A DNA stretch of 64,000 nt, from positions 22,723 through 86,722 of the forward strand of contig JAFAFU010000025.1 of assembly GCA_023423335.1 (NCBI GenBank). Direction: 5' to 3'. Both the position numbers and the translations under genes were made by a program. The notes under the pieces are model-generated. The model did not search any database and had not been told where the DNA came from. It saw only the letters and a list, made by a program, of their open reading frames with translations. Below are positions 34,372 through 44,700 of this stretch, in pieces (within the stretch, counting starts at the first letter, position 1; each line of letters begins with the position of its first letter). The stretch comes from Bacillota bacterium. Lineage in GTDB: Bacteria; Bacillota; Clostridia; Lachnospirales; Lachnospiraceae.

Positions 34372-34845
34372 ATGGGGAGAGAATTCCATACGGTTCGCGG
34401 ATACCAGCTTTTAGAACAGAATAAAAGAAATCTGACCTCTGCAATGGAAGACTATCTGGAGATGATTTATAGAAACAGCATGGAGGAAGGATATCTTAGA
34501 ATTGGCAGACTTGCGGAATTGTTGAATGTCAGAGCTCCCTCTGCTTCAAAAATGGTACAAAGACTGAGTGAGCTTGGCGTGTTAAAGTTTAAAAAATACG
34601 GCATCATAATGCTGAATGACAGCGGTAAGGAAATAGGAGAATATCTTCTGGAGCGGCATAGAATACTGGAAGATTTTTTAAGGCTGTTAGGCTGTGAGAA
34701 GGATCTGCTTCAGCAGACAGAATTGATTGAACATAATATTAACCCGGATTTACTCAAGAATATTCAAGTATTAAGTGACTTTTTTTTACATAATAAAGAG
34801 GTGATGGATAAATACAGGGATTATAAGCTTCACTATAAGGATTAA
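34372..34845 (+). CDS. DtxR/MntR-family metal-dependent repressor
   Basis: The reading frame starts at 34339, but the ATG at 34372 (MGREFHTVRGYQL) is favoured because the sequence from there looks conserved; neither has a strong ribosome site. The product is about 157 residues: winged HTH (LTSAMEDYLEMIYR, RIGRLAELLNVRAPSASKMVQRLSELGVLKF), then a dimerisation/metal-binding helix region (YLLERHRILEDFLRLLGC, EHNINPDLLKNI). No C-terminal SH3-like domain is present, so it is the short MntR/IdeR-type form. It is divergent from feoAB and likely represses it when iron or manganese is plentiful. Confidence 0.85.
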   Translation: MGREFHTVRGYQLLEQNKRNLTSAMEDYLEMIYRNSMEEGYLRIGRLAELLNVRAPSASKMVQRLSELGVLKFKKYGIIMLNDSGKEIGEYLLERHRILEDFLRLLGCEKDLLQQTELIEHNINPDLLKNIQVLSDFFLHNKEVMDKYRDYKLHYKD

Positions 34846-34855
34846 AAAGGCATAT

Positions 34856-34897
34856 AACAGGTCCTCTCTATGCGTACTGCAAGAGAGGACCTGTTTC
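34856..34897 (+). terminator. Terminator of the DtxR-family gene
   Basis: AACAGGTCCTCTC and GAGAGGACCTGTT form a perfect 13-bp stem followed by TCTGCT. It lies between this gene and the convergent DUF6323 gene. Confidence 0.8.
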
Positions 34898-34911
34898 TGC
34901 TGCTTTCCCGA

Positions 34912-35472
34912 TCAGTATTCATCTTCAAGCTTCATTTTATATACTTCGTATTCCCACCGTGTTTCTTCCGAAAATTTCGAATACTCATCTTCAACACCAT
35001 TTAACGAATACTCATCCCGCAAACGATGCTGCATCTGGCATTGATAGCCGGCACGGACTGCTCTGGCAAACCGTTCCAGGCAGGTTCCGCTTAAATAATC
35101 GATATCGCCAAAGCAGATTTTATCAAACTGGTTTCTCATAAAGCTGATCAGCTCAGCATCGGTTAATTCGTCCTGGGCTTCATTTTTATATAGATAAAAG
35201 ATGTCCTGCAGTTGAGCTATGGTTTCCGCATAATTATCCCGGTTTATATACTGTGAGTCACAAAATGCATATATTATATCGGGCAGAATACTTTCACCGA
35301 ACTCAATTCGCTGAGTATCCTTCAAGGAAGTTTTTCGGCATTCCATTAAAGCTTTAACTTCATCTTCCGTTAATTCTAACCCGAACTGCCGGGTTTTTTC
35401 ATTGCATTCAATAATTCTCAGCAGCTGGTTTTTTTGCTGTCCTGCTAACATAAGCTCATATATTTCATCCAT
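34912..35472 (-). CDS. DUF6323-family protein
   Basis: The product has 186 residues. The ATG at 35472 has AGGAGG 8 bases upstream, so the longer frame up to 35694 is rejected. The sequence is all-helical and acidic with a recognisable core: NEKTRQFGLELTEDEVKALMECRK, then RIEFGESILPDII, then SQYINRDNYAETIAQLQDIFYLYKNE, then DIDYLSGTCLERFARA. This pattern fits DUF6323, a Firmicutes family of unknown role, which often neighbours DUF6179; no DUF6179 gene lies next to it here. It is soluble and cytoplasmic. Confidence 0.75.
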   Translation of the reverse strand: MDEIYELMLAGQQKNQLLRIIECNEKTRQFGLELTEDEVKALMECRKTSLKDTQRIEFGESILPDIIYAFCDSQYINRDNYAETIAQLQDIFYLYKNEAQDELTDAELISFMRNQFDKICFGDIDYLSGTCLERFARAVRAGYQCQMQHRLRDEYSLNGVEDEYSKFSEETRWEYEVYKMKLEDEY

Positions 35473-35579
35473 ATGCAATTCCTCCTGAATAATAATTGCT
35501 GAACAATGAGTATAGTTTCTATTAATCTTATGATTCCATACGTTAAAATTCAAGACTGGTATTTTCCCAAAATATGTAG

Positions 35580-35639
35580 TATAATATAAACAGGTAAGGA
35601 GATGAATTGCATGTGATTGGGATTCCATCTCCTTTTTGC
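35580..35639 (+). terminator. TATAAT box followed by a terminator-like hairpin with no gene between
   Basis: AGGAGATGAAT (35597-35607) and ATT-CATCTCCT (with a bulged C, to 35633) form a stem followed by TTTT. A TATAAT at 35580-35585 sits directly upstream with only a weak -35. No coding sequence is present, so this may be a tiny RNA unit or just a remnant. Confidence 0.35.
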
Positions 35640-35652
35640 ATGAAATCTTAGG

Positions 35653-35680
35653 TTGTATTATGAAATAAATGAGATATAAT
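35653..35680 (+). promoter_or_regulatory. Promoter of the tandem beta-lactamase-like genes
   Basis: TTGTAT (35653-35658) and TATAAT (35675-35680) lie 16 bases apart, 55 bases upstream of the first start codon. Confidence 0.6.
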
Positions 35681-35735
35681 GGAAATAATACCATAATTGT
35701 TATGATACTGGTCCAGAACCGAAGGAGGAAAAGCT

Positions 35736-36911
35736 ATGACCAACGAAAAGACACCTTATAGTCCGGAAGAAGCCGGGTATGCACCGGAGCGTATCGAGGC
35801 TCTGAACCGGCATTTTAAGAAGCTGGTTGACTGTGGGCAGTTGCAGGGAGCATCCTATTGCTTGTCCAGAAACGGCAAGGTTTTTACCCTGAATGCGATG
35901 GGAAAACTGACCAATATCGAGGGAGATGACCGGCCGCTGACCCCTCAGTCCCATAATATTGTCTACTCCGTCACTAAGCTGTTTTGTGCGGCGGCGATCT
36001 TTACGCTGGTCGAAGAGGGCTTGATCACCTTGGACCAGAGAGCAGGTGAATTTATCGAGGAATATAATCTGCCGCCTTTTGATGAAATAACGATTGCACA
36101 TCTCCTGTCACATACCTCCGGGCTGAAGCCGGATTCCGGCTGTTTTGAAAACCCTTATGAGGTTTATCAGTGGGAGCAGATTGGAAAGGGTTATAAAGTA
36201 GGAGAGAGAAACTGGATCAAAAGCTCACTGAAGACCCCTCCGCGCCGTAAGCCGGGAGCGGAATGGGCTTATTGCAGCTATGGCTTTGTTGTTCTTGGCG
36301 AAATCATTACCCGTGTCAGCGGTATGTTTGCACATGAATATATCAAACAAAGGCTGCTATTGCCCTGTGAAATGACAGAGTCCGGGTTCAGGGAGATGCT
36401 CACGAAGAATCAGGCTTCTACCTTATGTATAAAATATGAGCGAGAGGCAAGGATGGTTAATAATATCCTTAAAGATATTCCTGTTACAGAGGATGAGCTT
36501 TACTGGAATCAGATTCCCGCCACAGGAAGCGGACTTTTTTCCACTCTGGAGGACCTGGTGAAGTTCGGCACGATGCTGATGCAGGGCGGAGTATATCATG
36601 GCAGACAGATTATGGGCAGAAAGACAATTGAAAAGATGTCAGCCAGGTACACGACCAAGGATATCAAAGAATATTGCTACAATTTCGGAGGAGTGGAACG
36701 GGCCTATGCGCTGGGACCGGACATCCGCCGGAATCTGTATTCCATATACACAGAGGGCACCTATTTCCATGAAGGAGCAGGGGCCTGCTGCCTGATGATA
36801 GATCCTTTTGAAAAAATGGTGGCGGCTTGGTTTGTACCTTATAGCGGAACTAACTGGCTTTCAGAGGCACTTTATAACGCGTCAGCCGTTATCTGGTCAG
36901 GTATCAGGTGA
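35736..36911 (+). CDS. Serine beta-lactamase-like hydrolase (class C/esterase type), copy 1
   Basis: The 391-residue protein has the S-x-x-K motif at S78-V-T-K81 and a Y-x-N-like site that reads Y179-C-S181, i.e. Ser in place of the usual Asn. The third motif is FHEGAG, in place of the K-T-G box. Other family landmarks are present: HLLSHTSGL, the Tyr motif setting YGFVVLGEIITRVSG, and ATGSGLFSTLEDL. No signal peptide is visible, so it is cytoplasmic and probably an esterase or amidase rather than a resistance enzyme. GGAGGAAA lies upstream. Copy 2 follows 34 bases after its stop. Confidence 0.85.
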   Translation: MTNEKTPYSPEEAGYAPERIEALNRHFKKLVDCGQLQGASYCLSRNGKVFTLNAMGKLTNIEGDDRPLTPQSHNIVYSVTKLFCAAAIFTLVEEGLITLDQRAGEFIEEYNLPPFDEITIAHLLSHTSGLKPDSGCFENPYEVYQWEQIGKGYKVGERNWIKSSLKTPPRRKPGAEWAYCSYGFVVLGEIITRVSGMFAHEYIKQRLLLPCEMTESGFREMLTKNQASTLCIKYEREARMVNNILKDIPVTEDELYWNQIPATGSGLFSTLEDLVKFGTMLMQGGVYHGRQIMGRKTIEKMSARYTTKDIKEYCYNFGGVERAYALGPDIRRNLYSIYTEGTYFHEGAGACCLMIDPFEKMVAAWFVPYSGTNWLSEALYNASAVIWSGIR

Positions 36912-36945
36912 TGGTAAGCTGCCGGCAGCAGCAGAAGGAGGTTTT

Positions 36946-38124
36946 ATGAGATCGGAGACACCTTTTACACCACGGGAGGTCCAATATAATGAAGAAAAGT
37001 TCCAATTACTTGACAAGCATTTTGAAAAGCTGATGGAAAAGAAGAAAATCAGCGGCGCCGCCTATTGTATGGCAAGGGATGGTAAGAAATTTGTCGAAAA
37101 CGCCTTAGGTGCCATGAGCTATGAAGAGAGTGATCGCAGACCGCTTAAGCCCGATGCCATCTTCCTGATTGCATCCATTACAAAATTATTTACGGCAACA
37201 GCGGTATTTAAGCTGATAGAGGACGGCGAATTCCGGTTGGATACACCGGTGGGCGAGATCATAGGAGAGTTTAAGGAGGGGCCTTATAAGGAGATTAATA
37301 TTGCCCACCTTCTTTCCCATACCTCGGGAATGAACCCGGATAGAGGAGCCTTTGAGAATCCGTATTATCAGACCTATTGGGATTATATTTTGGAAGGCTT
37401 TGAACAGGGAGATGAAAACTGGATTAAGAACGCCTTAAAATGCGGGATGCGTAACGATCCGGGGGAGGAGTGGGCATACAATTCCTTTGGTTATACCTTT
37501 TTAGGTGAAATCGTATCAAGAATAAGCGGTATGTTTGCAGAGGACTTTATAGAAAAGGAAATTGTAATTCCCTGCGGGATGAAGGACACCTGCTTTACAC
37601 ATAATCTTAAACAGAAGGCTGCCGACCGGATAATCATTATGAATGAAGGGATTAAGGAAATCGTTTCACGTTTACATAATGACATTCCCCTGGAGAATAC
37701 TGAGGTAGAAAGGATGTGCCATACATGTCCGGAAACCGGCAGCGGACTATTCTCCACCACATCAGATTTGGTTCAATTCGGTACGATGCTGATGAATGGC
37801 GGTTATCACGGAGACAGGCGTATTATCGGCCGTCTGACGATTGACCGGATGACAGGGCGCTATACCGGCAGTCATATCAAGGACTATTGCTGGGATGCCG
37901 GAGGAGTGGAAAGATCATATGGTCTGGGCCCGGATCTTCGTAATAATCTAACTTCCCTTTACACAAAGGGAGCGTATTTTCATGAGGGTTCAGGGGCATC
38001 CTGCCTTTTGGTGGACCCGTACGAGAAAATGGTTGCCGCATGGGTGGCACCGTTTATGGACGATAATTGGCACGGAGAAGCTCTTTATAATACCTCGGCG
38101 GTTATGTGGTCGGGTATTTTGTAG
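36946..38124 (+). CDS. Serine beta-lactamase-like hydrolase, copy 2
   Basis: The 392-residue protein starts at ATG 36946 with AAGGAGG 5 bases before; the frame upstream lies within copy 1. It is clearly paralogous to copy 1 over its whole length: S77-I-T-K80, HLLSHTSGMNPDRGAFENPY, Y178-N-S180, FLGEIVSRISGMFAEDF, and FHEGSGASC. The third residue of the Y-x-N site is again Ser. No signal peptide. The pair looks like a tandem duplication that has since diverged, mainly in the region 200-260. Substrate is unknown. A strong terminator follows. Confidence 0.85.
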   Translation: MRSETPFTPREVQYNEEKFQLLDKHFEKLMEKKKISGAAYCMARDGKKFVENALGAMSYEESDRRPLKPDAIFLIASITKLFTATAVFKLIEDGEFRLDTPVGEIIGEFKEGPYKEINIAHLLSHTSGMNPDRGAFENPYYQTYWDYILEGFEQGDENWIKNALKCGMRNDPGEEWAYNSFGYTFLGEIVSRISGMFAEDFIEKEIVIPCGMKDTCFTHNLKQKAADRIIIMNEGIKEIVSRLHNDIPLENTEVERMCHTCPETGSGLFSTTSDLVQFGTMLMNGGYHGDRRIIGRLTIDRMTGRYTGSHIKDYCWDAGGVERSYGLGPDLRNNLTSLYTKGAYFHEGSGASCLLVDPYEKMVAAWVAPFMDDNWHGEALYNTSAVMWSGIL

Positions 38125-38197
38125 CCGCCTGTTTTATTCCTTTGCTTCTTAAGGATTTATCGTAAAAAATGTAAGTCTTATGATATGATTTTACTGT

Positions 38198-38230
38198 AAG
38201 GGGATCCACAAACAGGGATCCTCTTATTTT
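38198..38230 (+). terminator. Terminator of the tandem hydrolase genes
   Basis: AAGGGGATCC and GGATCCTCTT form a 10-bp stem (one G-T pair) with an 8-base loop, followed by ATTTTAT. Confidence 0.8.
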
Positions 38231-38749
38231 ATGTAGAAAGCATAAATTTTATAGAAAAACTGTAATCTTGCTTTTGTATAAAAAACTTGTAAAAATTATC
38301 GAGAATCTATTTTTTTGATTGTATTTTTATAAATTACAATGCAAATATATACATATTGATATTATAGATGAAACAGGCCCCTCAAAGATATTGGTTTTTG
38401 ATTATATAAAGTATATTGGCGGAATTATAATACCCTCAAAATAACAGATAAATTCTTGTAATAGGCAATAGTATCAGACAATATATAATATAAACACCAT
38501 ATAATAGTAAATATCGATTAGTATAAATAATTGCTAGCCATTTTGCACAATATTTGTAGTGGTTTTTATCGAATTTGTACATTAACAATATTATATCAAA
38601 ATGATAATATATAAATGGATATCTATAAATGAAGAATTATAATTCGTTGGATTTTTATCACTTTTTCTTGGGTGTTTTTAATAAAAAATAGTAATTTATT
38701 GCATATTTTTACAATAAATTATTATAGATTATGTAAAGGAGAAGGGAAT
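38231..38749. other. Long AT-rich spacer with a likely promoter for the CE15 gene
   Basis: About 520 bases with no gene. TTAACA (38582-38587) and TAATAT (38605-38610), 17 apart, are the best promoter candidate and would give a leader of about 130 bases before the start at 38750. Otherwise the DNA is AT-rich and I see no strong hairpin or known RNA. Confidence 0.45.
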
Positions 38750-41700
38750 ATGGTAAAAAAGAGCAGAAAATTACTAAACCGTTTTCTGGTATGTCTTCTT
38801 GCAATGGCTTTGATAACTCCGACAGGAGTGATCGCCCCAAAGAAGGCCTATGCAGATACGGTTGCACCAGCTGAAACACCGGTATTAAGCAGTACCAGTT
38901 ACCGGTACCTGTTGGTAGGTGAATCTTATGATTTCAATATTCTGAATAAGATATCAGGCTCCACCTACAAATGGGAAAGCAGTAATACGAAAATTGCTGT
39001 TGTGAATAAGAGTGGTCTCGTAACGGCAAAGAAGCAGGGAACTGCAAAAATCACCTGCAAAATTACTTCAGGCGGAAAGACGCAGCAGCTGGCTGCAGAG
39101 GTATATGTCAAAAAATCTGTCAGCTTTCCTGCAGAAAAGATTAGTATTATTAACAAGATTCAAACACTTCTGGTTGGGGAGAAATACAACCTGAATAAGT
39201 CCTTTGAACCGAAATATTCGAAGGACTTTGTTAACTGGACATCAAATAATACCAATATAGCCACAGTTAACAAAAGCGGCATTGTTACGGGTATTAAGCC
39301 GGGCCTGGTTAAAATAACAGCAACCGCCCTTTCCGGAGTATCCGACAGTGTCTATATCGAAATTTCGACAGCAACAACAGTAGGGGATCAAAGCTCCCTG
39401 GAGAAAGCATTAAAATCCCCTGTTGTTAAATCCATTAAGATTGTGACGGATAAGGAAATGGAGTTCAATATTCCGAAAGGGAATTATTCGGATAAGAGCT
39501 TATTTGTAAAGGCCCCCAAAGGTTCCGTAAACAATCATGGTCTATTTAAAGAAATTAATATTCAGGCAATCAAGAGCGACACATGGCACGAATATGCCCA
39601 AGGCAATAATATAATAATTGATACGGCAACCTCCAGAATTGTTATTGAGGAAAGTGCGGCAGCATTTGTTCATGTAACAAGATCAGGTTCTGATATTAAT
39701 TTTGTGATATTGGGTGATGCGGATATCTTTGTGGAAGCTTCCGGTAATATTGTAATTACAGGTGCAAGCGGAGTAGCTCCTAATGTTAGTCTGCTAGGAG
39801 AGAATATTACAATAAAAACGGATCTGGCCTTAAATGTTGATGCCAGTCAGAAGGCTACACTGATCCTGAATACGGACGAAGCGTCAAAGACCAGGGTAAA
39901 TGCAGAGTCGGAAGATTCTTTACCTGAGGTACAGGGCAAGGGCAGCATTACGGTAGTGGTCGGAGGTGTTTCAAAGGTAATTCATGTACCTGCTGTACCC
40001 CCAGTAGTCCCCCCGAGCAGTGGTACCCCCGGAGGCGAGACACCTCCTTTAATACCTTCGCGTGTTCTCGCTACCTTTGGTTCCCCTATTGTGGATGGTG
40101 AAATTGACGCTATCTGGAATACGGCAGCTAAATATATCCCGAAAGTATATGGTGCTGCTTCTGATGTAAGTGCTTCACACCGTATTATGTGGGATGATAA
40201 TGCACTTTATATCCTGTCTGAAATAAAGGACAGCATTCTGGACAAGTCAAATTCAGCTACCTATCAGCAGGACTCCTTAGAGATATTCCTTGATGAGTTG
40301 TATGATAAAGGAACTTCATATAATTTTGATGACCTGCACTATAGAGTTAATTTTGATAATTTCAGATCCTATGATGCAGGCGAGAAGACCCGCTTCTATT
40401 CGAAAACAAAGCGTACGGCAGATGGTTATATTGTCGAGGCATGTATCGTCTGGGATCAGGTGACTCCTGCCAATGGTACGGAGTATGGCTTCGATTTACA
40501 GATCAACGAGGCTAAGAACGGAAGCAGAGCCACGACAATTACCATTTTTGATACAACCGGTAATGCATACCAGAATCCCAGTCTGTTTGGCAAGCTTGTA
40601 TTAGAAGGGAAAAAGGCGGAGGACAGCTCCGGTACAAATCCTTACATATTATTAGCCTACATAGACAGTGTTAAAGAAATCTATCTTGATGCTTATGTCA
40701 ACAAGGAGATTATTGATGAACCGCTGGAGAGCGCAGAACAAGTAGCCAATTCCAAAACTTCAACACAGGAGCAGATTAACAATGCCTATGTTGAACTAAA
40801 GGCTGCTGTCGATGCGCTTGATGATGGAAGCGGTTTTATCAAGCCCAGTGCGTTGCCTGAGATTGCCGAGCTTCCGGATGTATTTACCTTCTTAAATGGC
40901 AGCAAGGTGACTAACCTGGCACAGTGGGATCAGCGCAAGGAAGAGATCTCAGAGATGTACCAGTACTATATGTATGGTATGGCACGGTCCGGTGAAGCAA
41001 TAACCTATGAAGATGTTGCTTCTTATACCGCCTGGGTATTTAACTGGTCGACCTGGCAGATGGAACAGAGAACCGTTACCCCTGCGCCGAATCAGAAGTT
41101 TACCAGGATTAATATCGAGAAGGATGGTAGAACGGCCAACTTCATGGCAACTATGACCTTCCCGAGTACGACAGTTGATAACGTCACAACGATAACTCCC
41201 CCGGTACATCCCGACGGATATCCGGTATTGATTGTGATCGGCTCTCTGGGAGCAAATGAAAAGAATTATCTGAACCAGAACGGCTATGCGGTGATCGAGT
41301 TTGATACCGGCTCGGTGGCATCGGATAACTATAACCGTACGGGTGCCTTCTATAGCATCTATCCCTATGGAAGTACCTATGACCAGCAGACCGGTGTACT
41401 CATGGCCTGGGCCTGGGGCGTAAGCAAGATCATTGATGTTCTCGAGATAGATGCGGCAGGAGCAAACACCCTGCAGATCAGTCCGGTGAATACAATTGTA
41501 ACCGGTGTATCCCGTAACGGTAAGGCGGCGGCAGTAGCCGGAGCCTTTGATTCCCGTATCAGGGTTACCGCCCCCGGCTCCTCCGGTGCAGGCGGTATGG
41601 CAATGTTCCGTTATAACAGTGCCGGCCATGTCCATGATTATTCCAGCCTGGACAGACAGGAATTCATTGAATTTGATGGGAATGATAACAGCTGGAACAA

Positions 41701-44700
41701 CTTCCAGGCAAACCCGCTGCATACGGTTGGAACAAACGAGTCCCTCAGTAATATACAGTCCGGCAGTGAAGGACATTGGTTCAATGATACCTTCCAGGGC
41801 TTTTCAAATCCCGGGCAGCTGCCCTTCGACCAGTATTATCTGGCAGCTCTGGCATCCGGTGAGGACCGCTATTTCTATATCACGGCAGAAGTAAACGGCA
41901 GTGACTGGATTAATTCCCAGGGTATGTACGCTTCCTATCTGGCAGCCCAGAATGTTTATGACAGCCTGAATATCAGTGATAATATCGGTATCCACCTTCA
42001 TTCAACAGGGCATGCGTTCACCTTGGAGGACACCAGATACCTGGTAGAGTTATGTAATAAGACTTTCTACGGTATCGTTGACGATGTCAAGGATTTAAAT
42101 GATTTAAAGACCAGTCTTTATGAGCTGCCGACCAACTATGATCCTTACTTTGACACCTTAAAGGCCATGGATGGTCCCGTATTGGTGAAGTCGCCCGGTA
42201 AGGTCACGGCTGTCTATGGGTCGCCTTTTGTAGACGGCGAGATAGATGATAGCTGGAGCAAGGCTTTTGTATATGTTCCGAAGCTTTACGATAAACCGGC
42301 AGAAGTAACTGCAAAGCACCGGATAATGTGGGATGAAAATGCCCTTTATGTGCTGTCCGAAGTCAAGGATAGCAACCTGGATAAGGCCAGTGCGAATGCT
42401 TACGAACAGGATTCCCTGGAGCTGTTCCTCGATGAGCTTTATGATAAGGGTACGGCCTACAAATCCGATGATGTACACTACCGGGTTAATTTTGATAATT
42501 TCCGGACCTATGATGCCGGTGATAAGCCGCGTTTCTATTCTAAGACCAAGCTTACCGAGGACGGCTATATTGTAGAGGCATGTATTATTTGGGACCAGGC
42601 GGCTCCGCAGAATAATCTGGAGCTGGGCTTTGATCTGCAGATTAATGAAGCCAGCGGAGGGAAACGGACTTCGGTTATTACTATTTTTGATACAACCGGT
42701 AATGCATACCAGAATCCGAGCCTGTTTGGAAAGCTCGTATTAAAAGGAAAGGGGCCTGATGATGCAGCCGGTAAGAACCCCTATGCATTATTGGCCTATA
42801 TTGACAGTGTGAAAGAGATCTATCTGGACGCTTACATCAATAAGGACATTATAAATGCACCTCTGGCGGAGGCAGAGCTTATCGCATCATCCCCGGATTC
42901 AACCCAGGAAGAAATTGATGCAGCCTTCCTTGCATTAAAGCTGGCTGTGGATTCCCTTGACGATGGCAGCGGCTTTATTAAAGCGAGCGCATTGCCGAAG
43001 GTTACGGAGCTTCCTGATGTATTTACCTTCTTAAATGGCAGTCCGGTGACTTCCCTGGAGGAGTGGGAGCTTCGCAAGGAAGAGATCTTAGAGATGTACC
43101 AGTACTATATGTATGGTGTGGCTCCTGATCCCGCAGGAGAAGACTTGTCTGTTGAATTACTTGATTCCTATATGCTTAGGTTTGAGTGGAACGGGCAAGT
43201 ATATGAGTTTCCTGTTACAGCCCAGCCAAATCAAAAGTTTATTAAGATGAATATCACAAAGGGAGATGCGTCGGCTAATTTTATTGCAACTGCAACTTTC
43301 CCGAGTACGACAATTGATAACGTCACAACGATAACTCCCCCGGTACATCCCGACGGATATCCGGTATTGATTGTGATTGGCTCTCTTGGAGCAAATGAAA
43401 AGAATTATCTGAATCAGAACGGCTATGCGGTGATCGAGTTCGATACCGGTTCGGTAGCATCGGATAATTATAACCGTACGGGTGCCTTCTATAATCTGTA
43501 TCCTTACGGAAGAACCTGGGAAACACAGACCGGCGTACTTATGGCCTGGGCTTGGGGCGTTAGCAAGATCATTGATGCTCTTGAGATAGAAGCGTTAGGG
43601 GCAAACACCCTGCAGATCAGTCCGGTAAATACAATCGTAACCGGTGTATCCCGTAACGGTAAGGCAGCGGCAGTAGCCGGAGCCTTTGATTCCCGTATCA
43701 GGGTTACCGCACCCGGCTCCTCCGGTGCAGGCGGTATGGCAATGTTCCGTTATAACAGTGCCGGTCATGTCCATGATTATTCCAGCCTGGACAGACAGGA
43801 ATTCATTGAATTTGATGGAAATGATAACAGCTGGAACAACTTCCAGGCAAACCCGATGCATACGGTTGGGACAAACGAGTCCCTCAGTAATATACAGTCC
43901 GGCAGTGAAGGACATTGGTTCAATGATACCTTCCAGGGCTTTTCAAGTCCCGAACAGCTGCCCTTCGACCAGTATTACCTGGCTGCACTGGCATCGGGAC
44001 CGGATCGTTATTTCTACATTACAGCAGAGGTAAACGGCAGTGACTGGATTAATTCCCAGGGTATGTACGCCTCCTATCTGGCCGCACAGAAGGTATATGA
44101 CAGCCTGGGTATCGGCGATAACATCGGCATACACCTTCATTCAACAGGACACGCGTTCACCTTGGAGGACACCAGATACCTGGTAGAGTTATGTAATAAG
44201 ACTTTCTATGGTGTGGTAGATGGTGTTAAGGACTTAAATGATTTAAAGACCAGCCTTTATGAGCTGCCGGCGAACTATGATCCTTATTTTGATGTATTAA
44301 AGAATCTACCGTTCCCGGATTTAGCAGGAGCTGCATTGTATTATGAAACCTTTGATAGCGGAGTACCTGCAATCCTTACCACCGTATCCGGATCGGCGAT
44401 AACTTATACTTTACCGGGTGGTAACAATGTGCTGCAGATTTCACAGTCCGATGGTGAAGCCTATGTGATTTTGCCGATTGTGAACAGTGTATCCGGTTCG
44501 GTGATCACCGTATCCGGATCAGCGATTACTATAACGGGTTCAGCGGTTACGGAATCCGGATTAAATGTTACTATCAGTGTCGAGCTGATGTATGATACTG
44601 CTGCAGAAAGTCCGGTAGTATTTGAAACAGGTATAATTAACGGCGGAATTTTTACGCCCATCATCACTACCGTTGAGAGCGAGGTCAATAACAGAAAGGG

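Noticed and set aside
35736..38124. Antibiotic-resistance beta-lactamases
   Set aside because: Both proteins lack signal peptides and the K-T-G box and have Ser in place of the Y-x-N Asn, so resistance is not supported.
40949..44140. Minus-strand open frames opposite the CE15 gene, present in both duplicated units
   Set aside because: They appear twice only because the plus-strand DNA is duplicated; codon pattern and ribosome sites support the plus strand.
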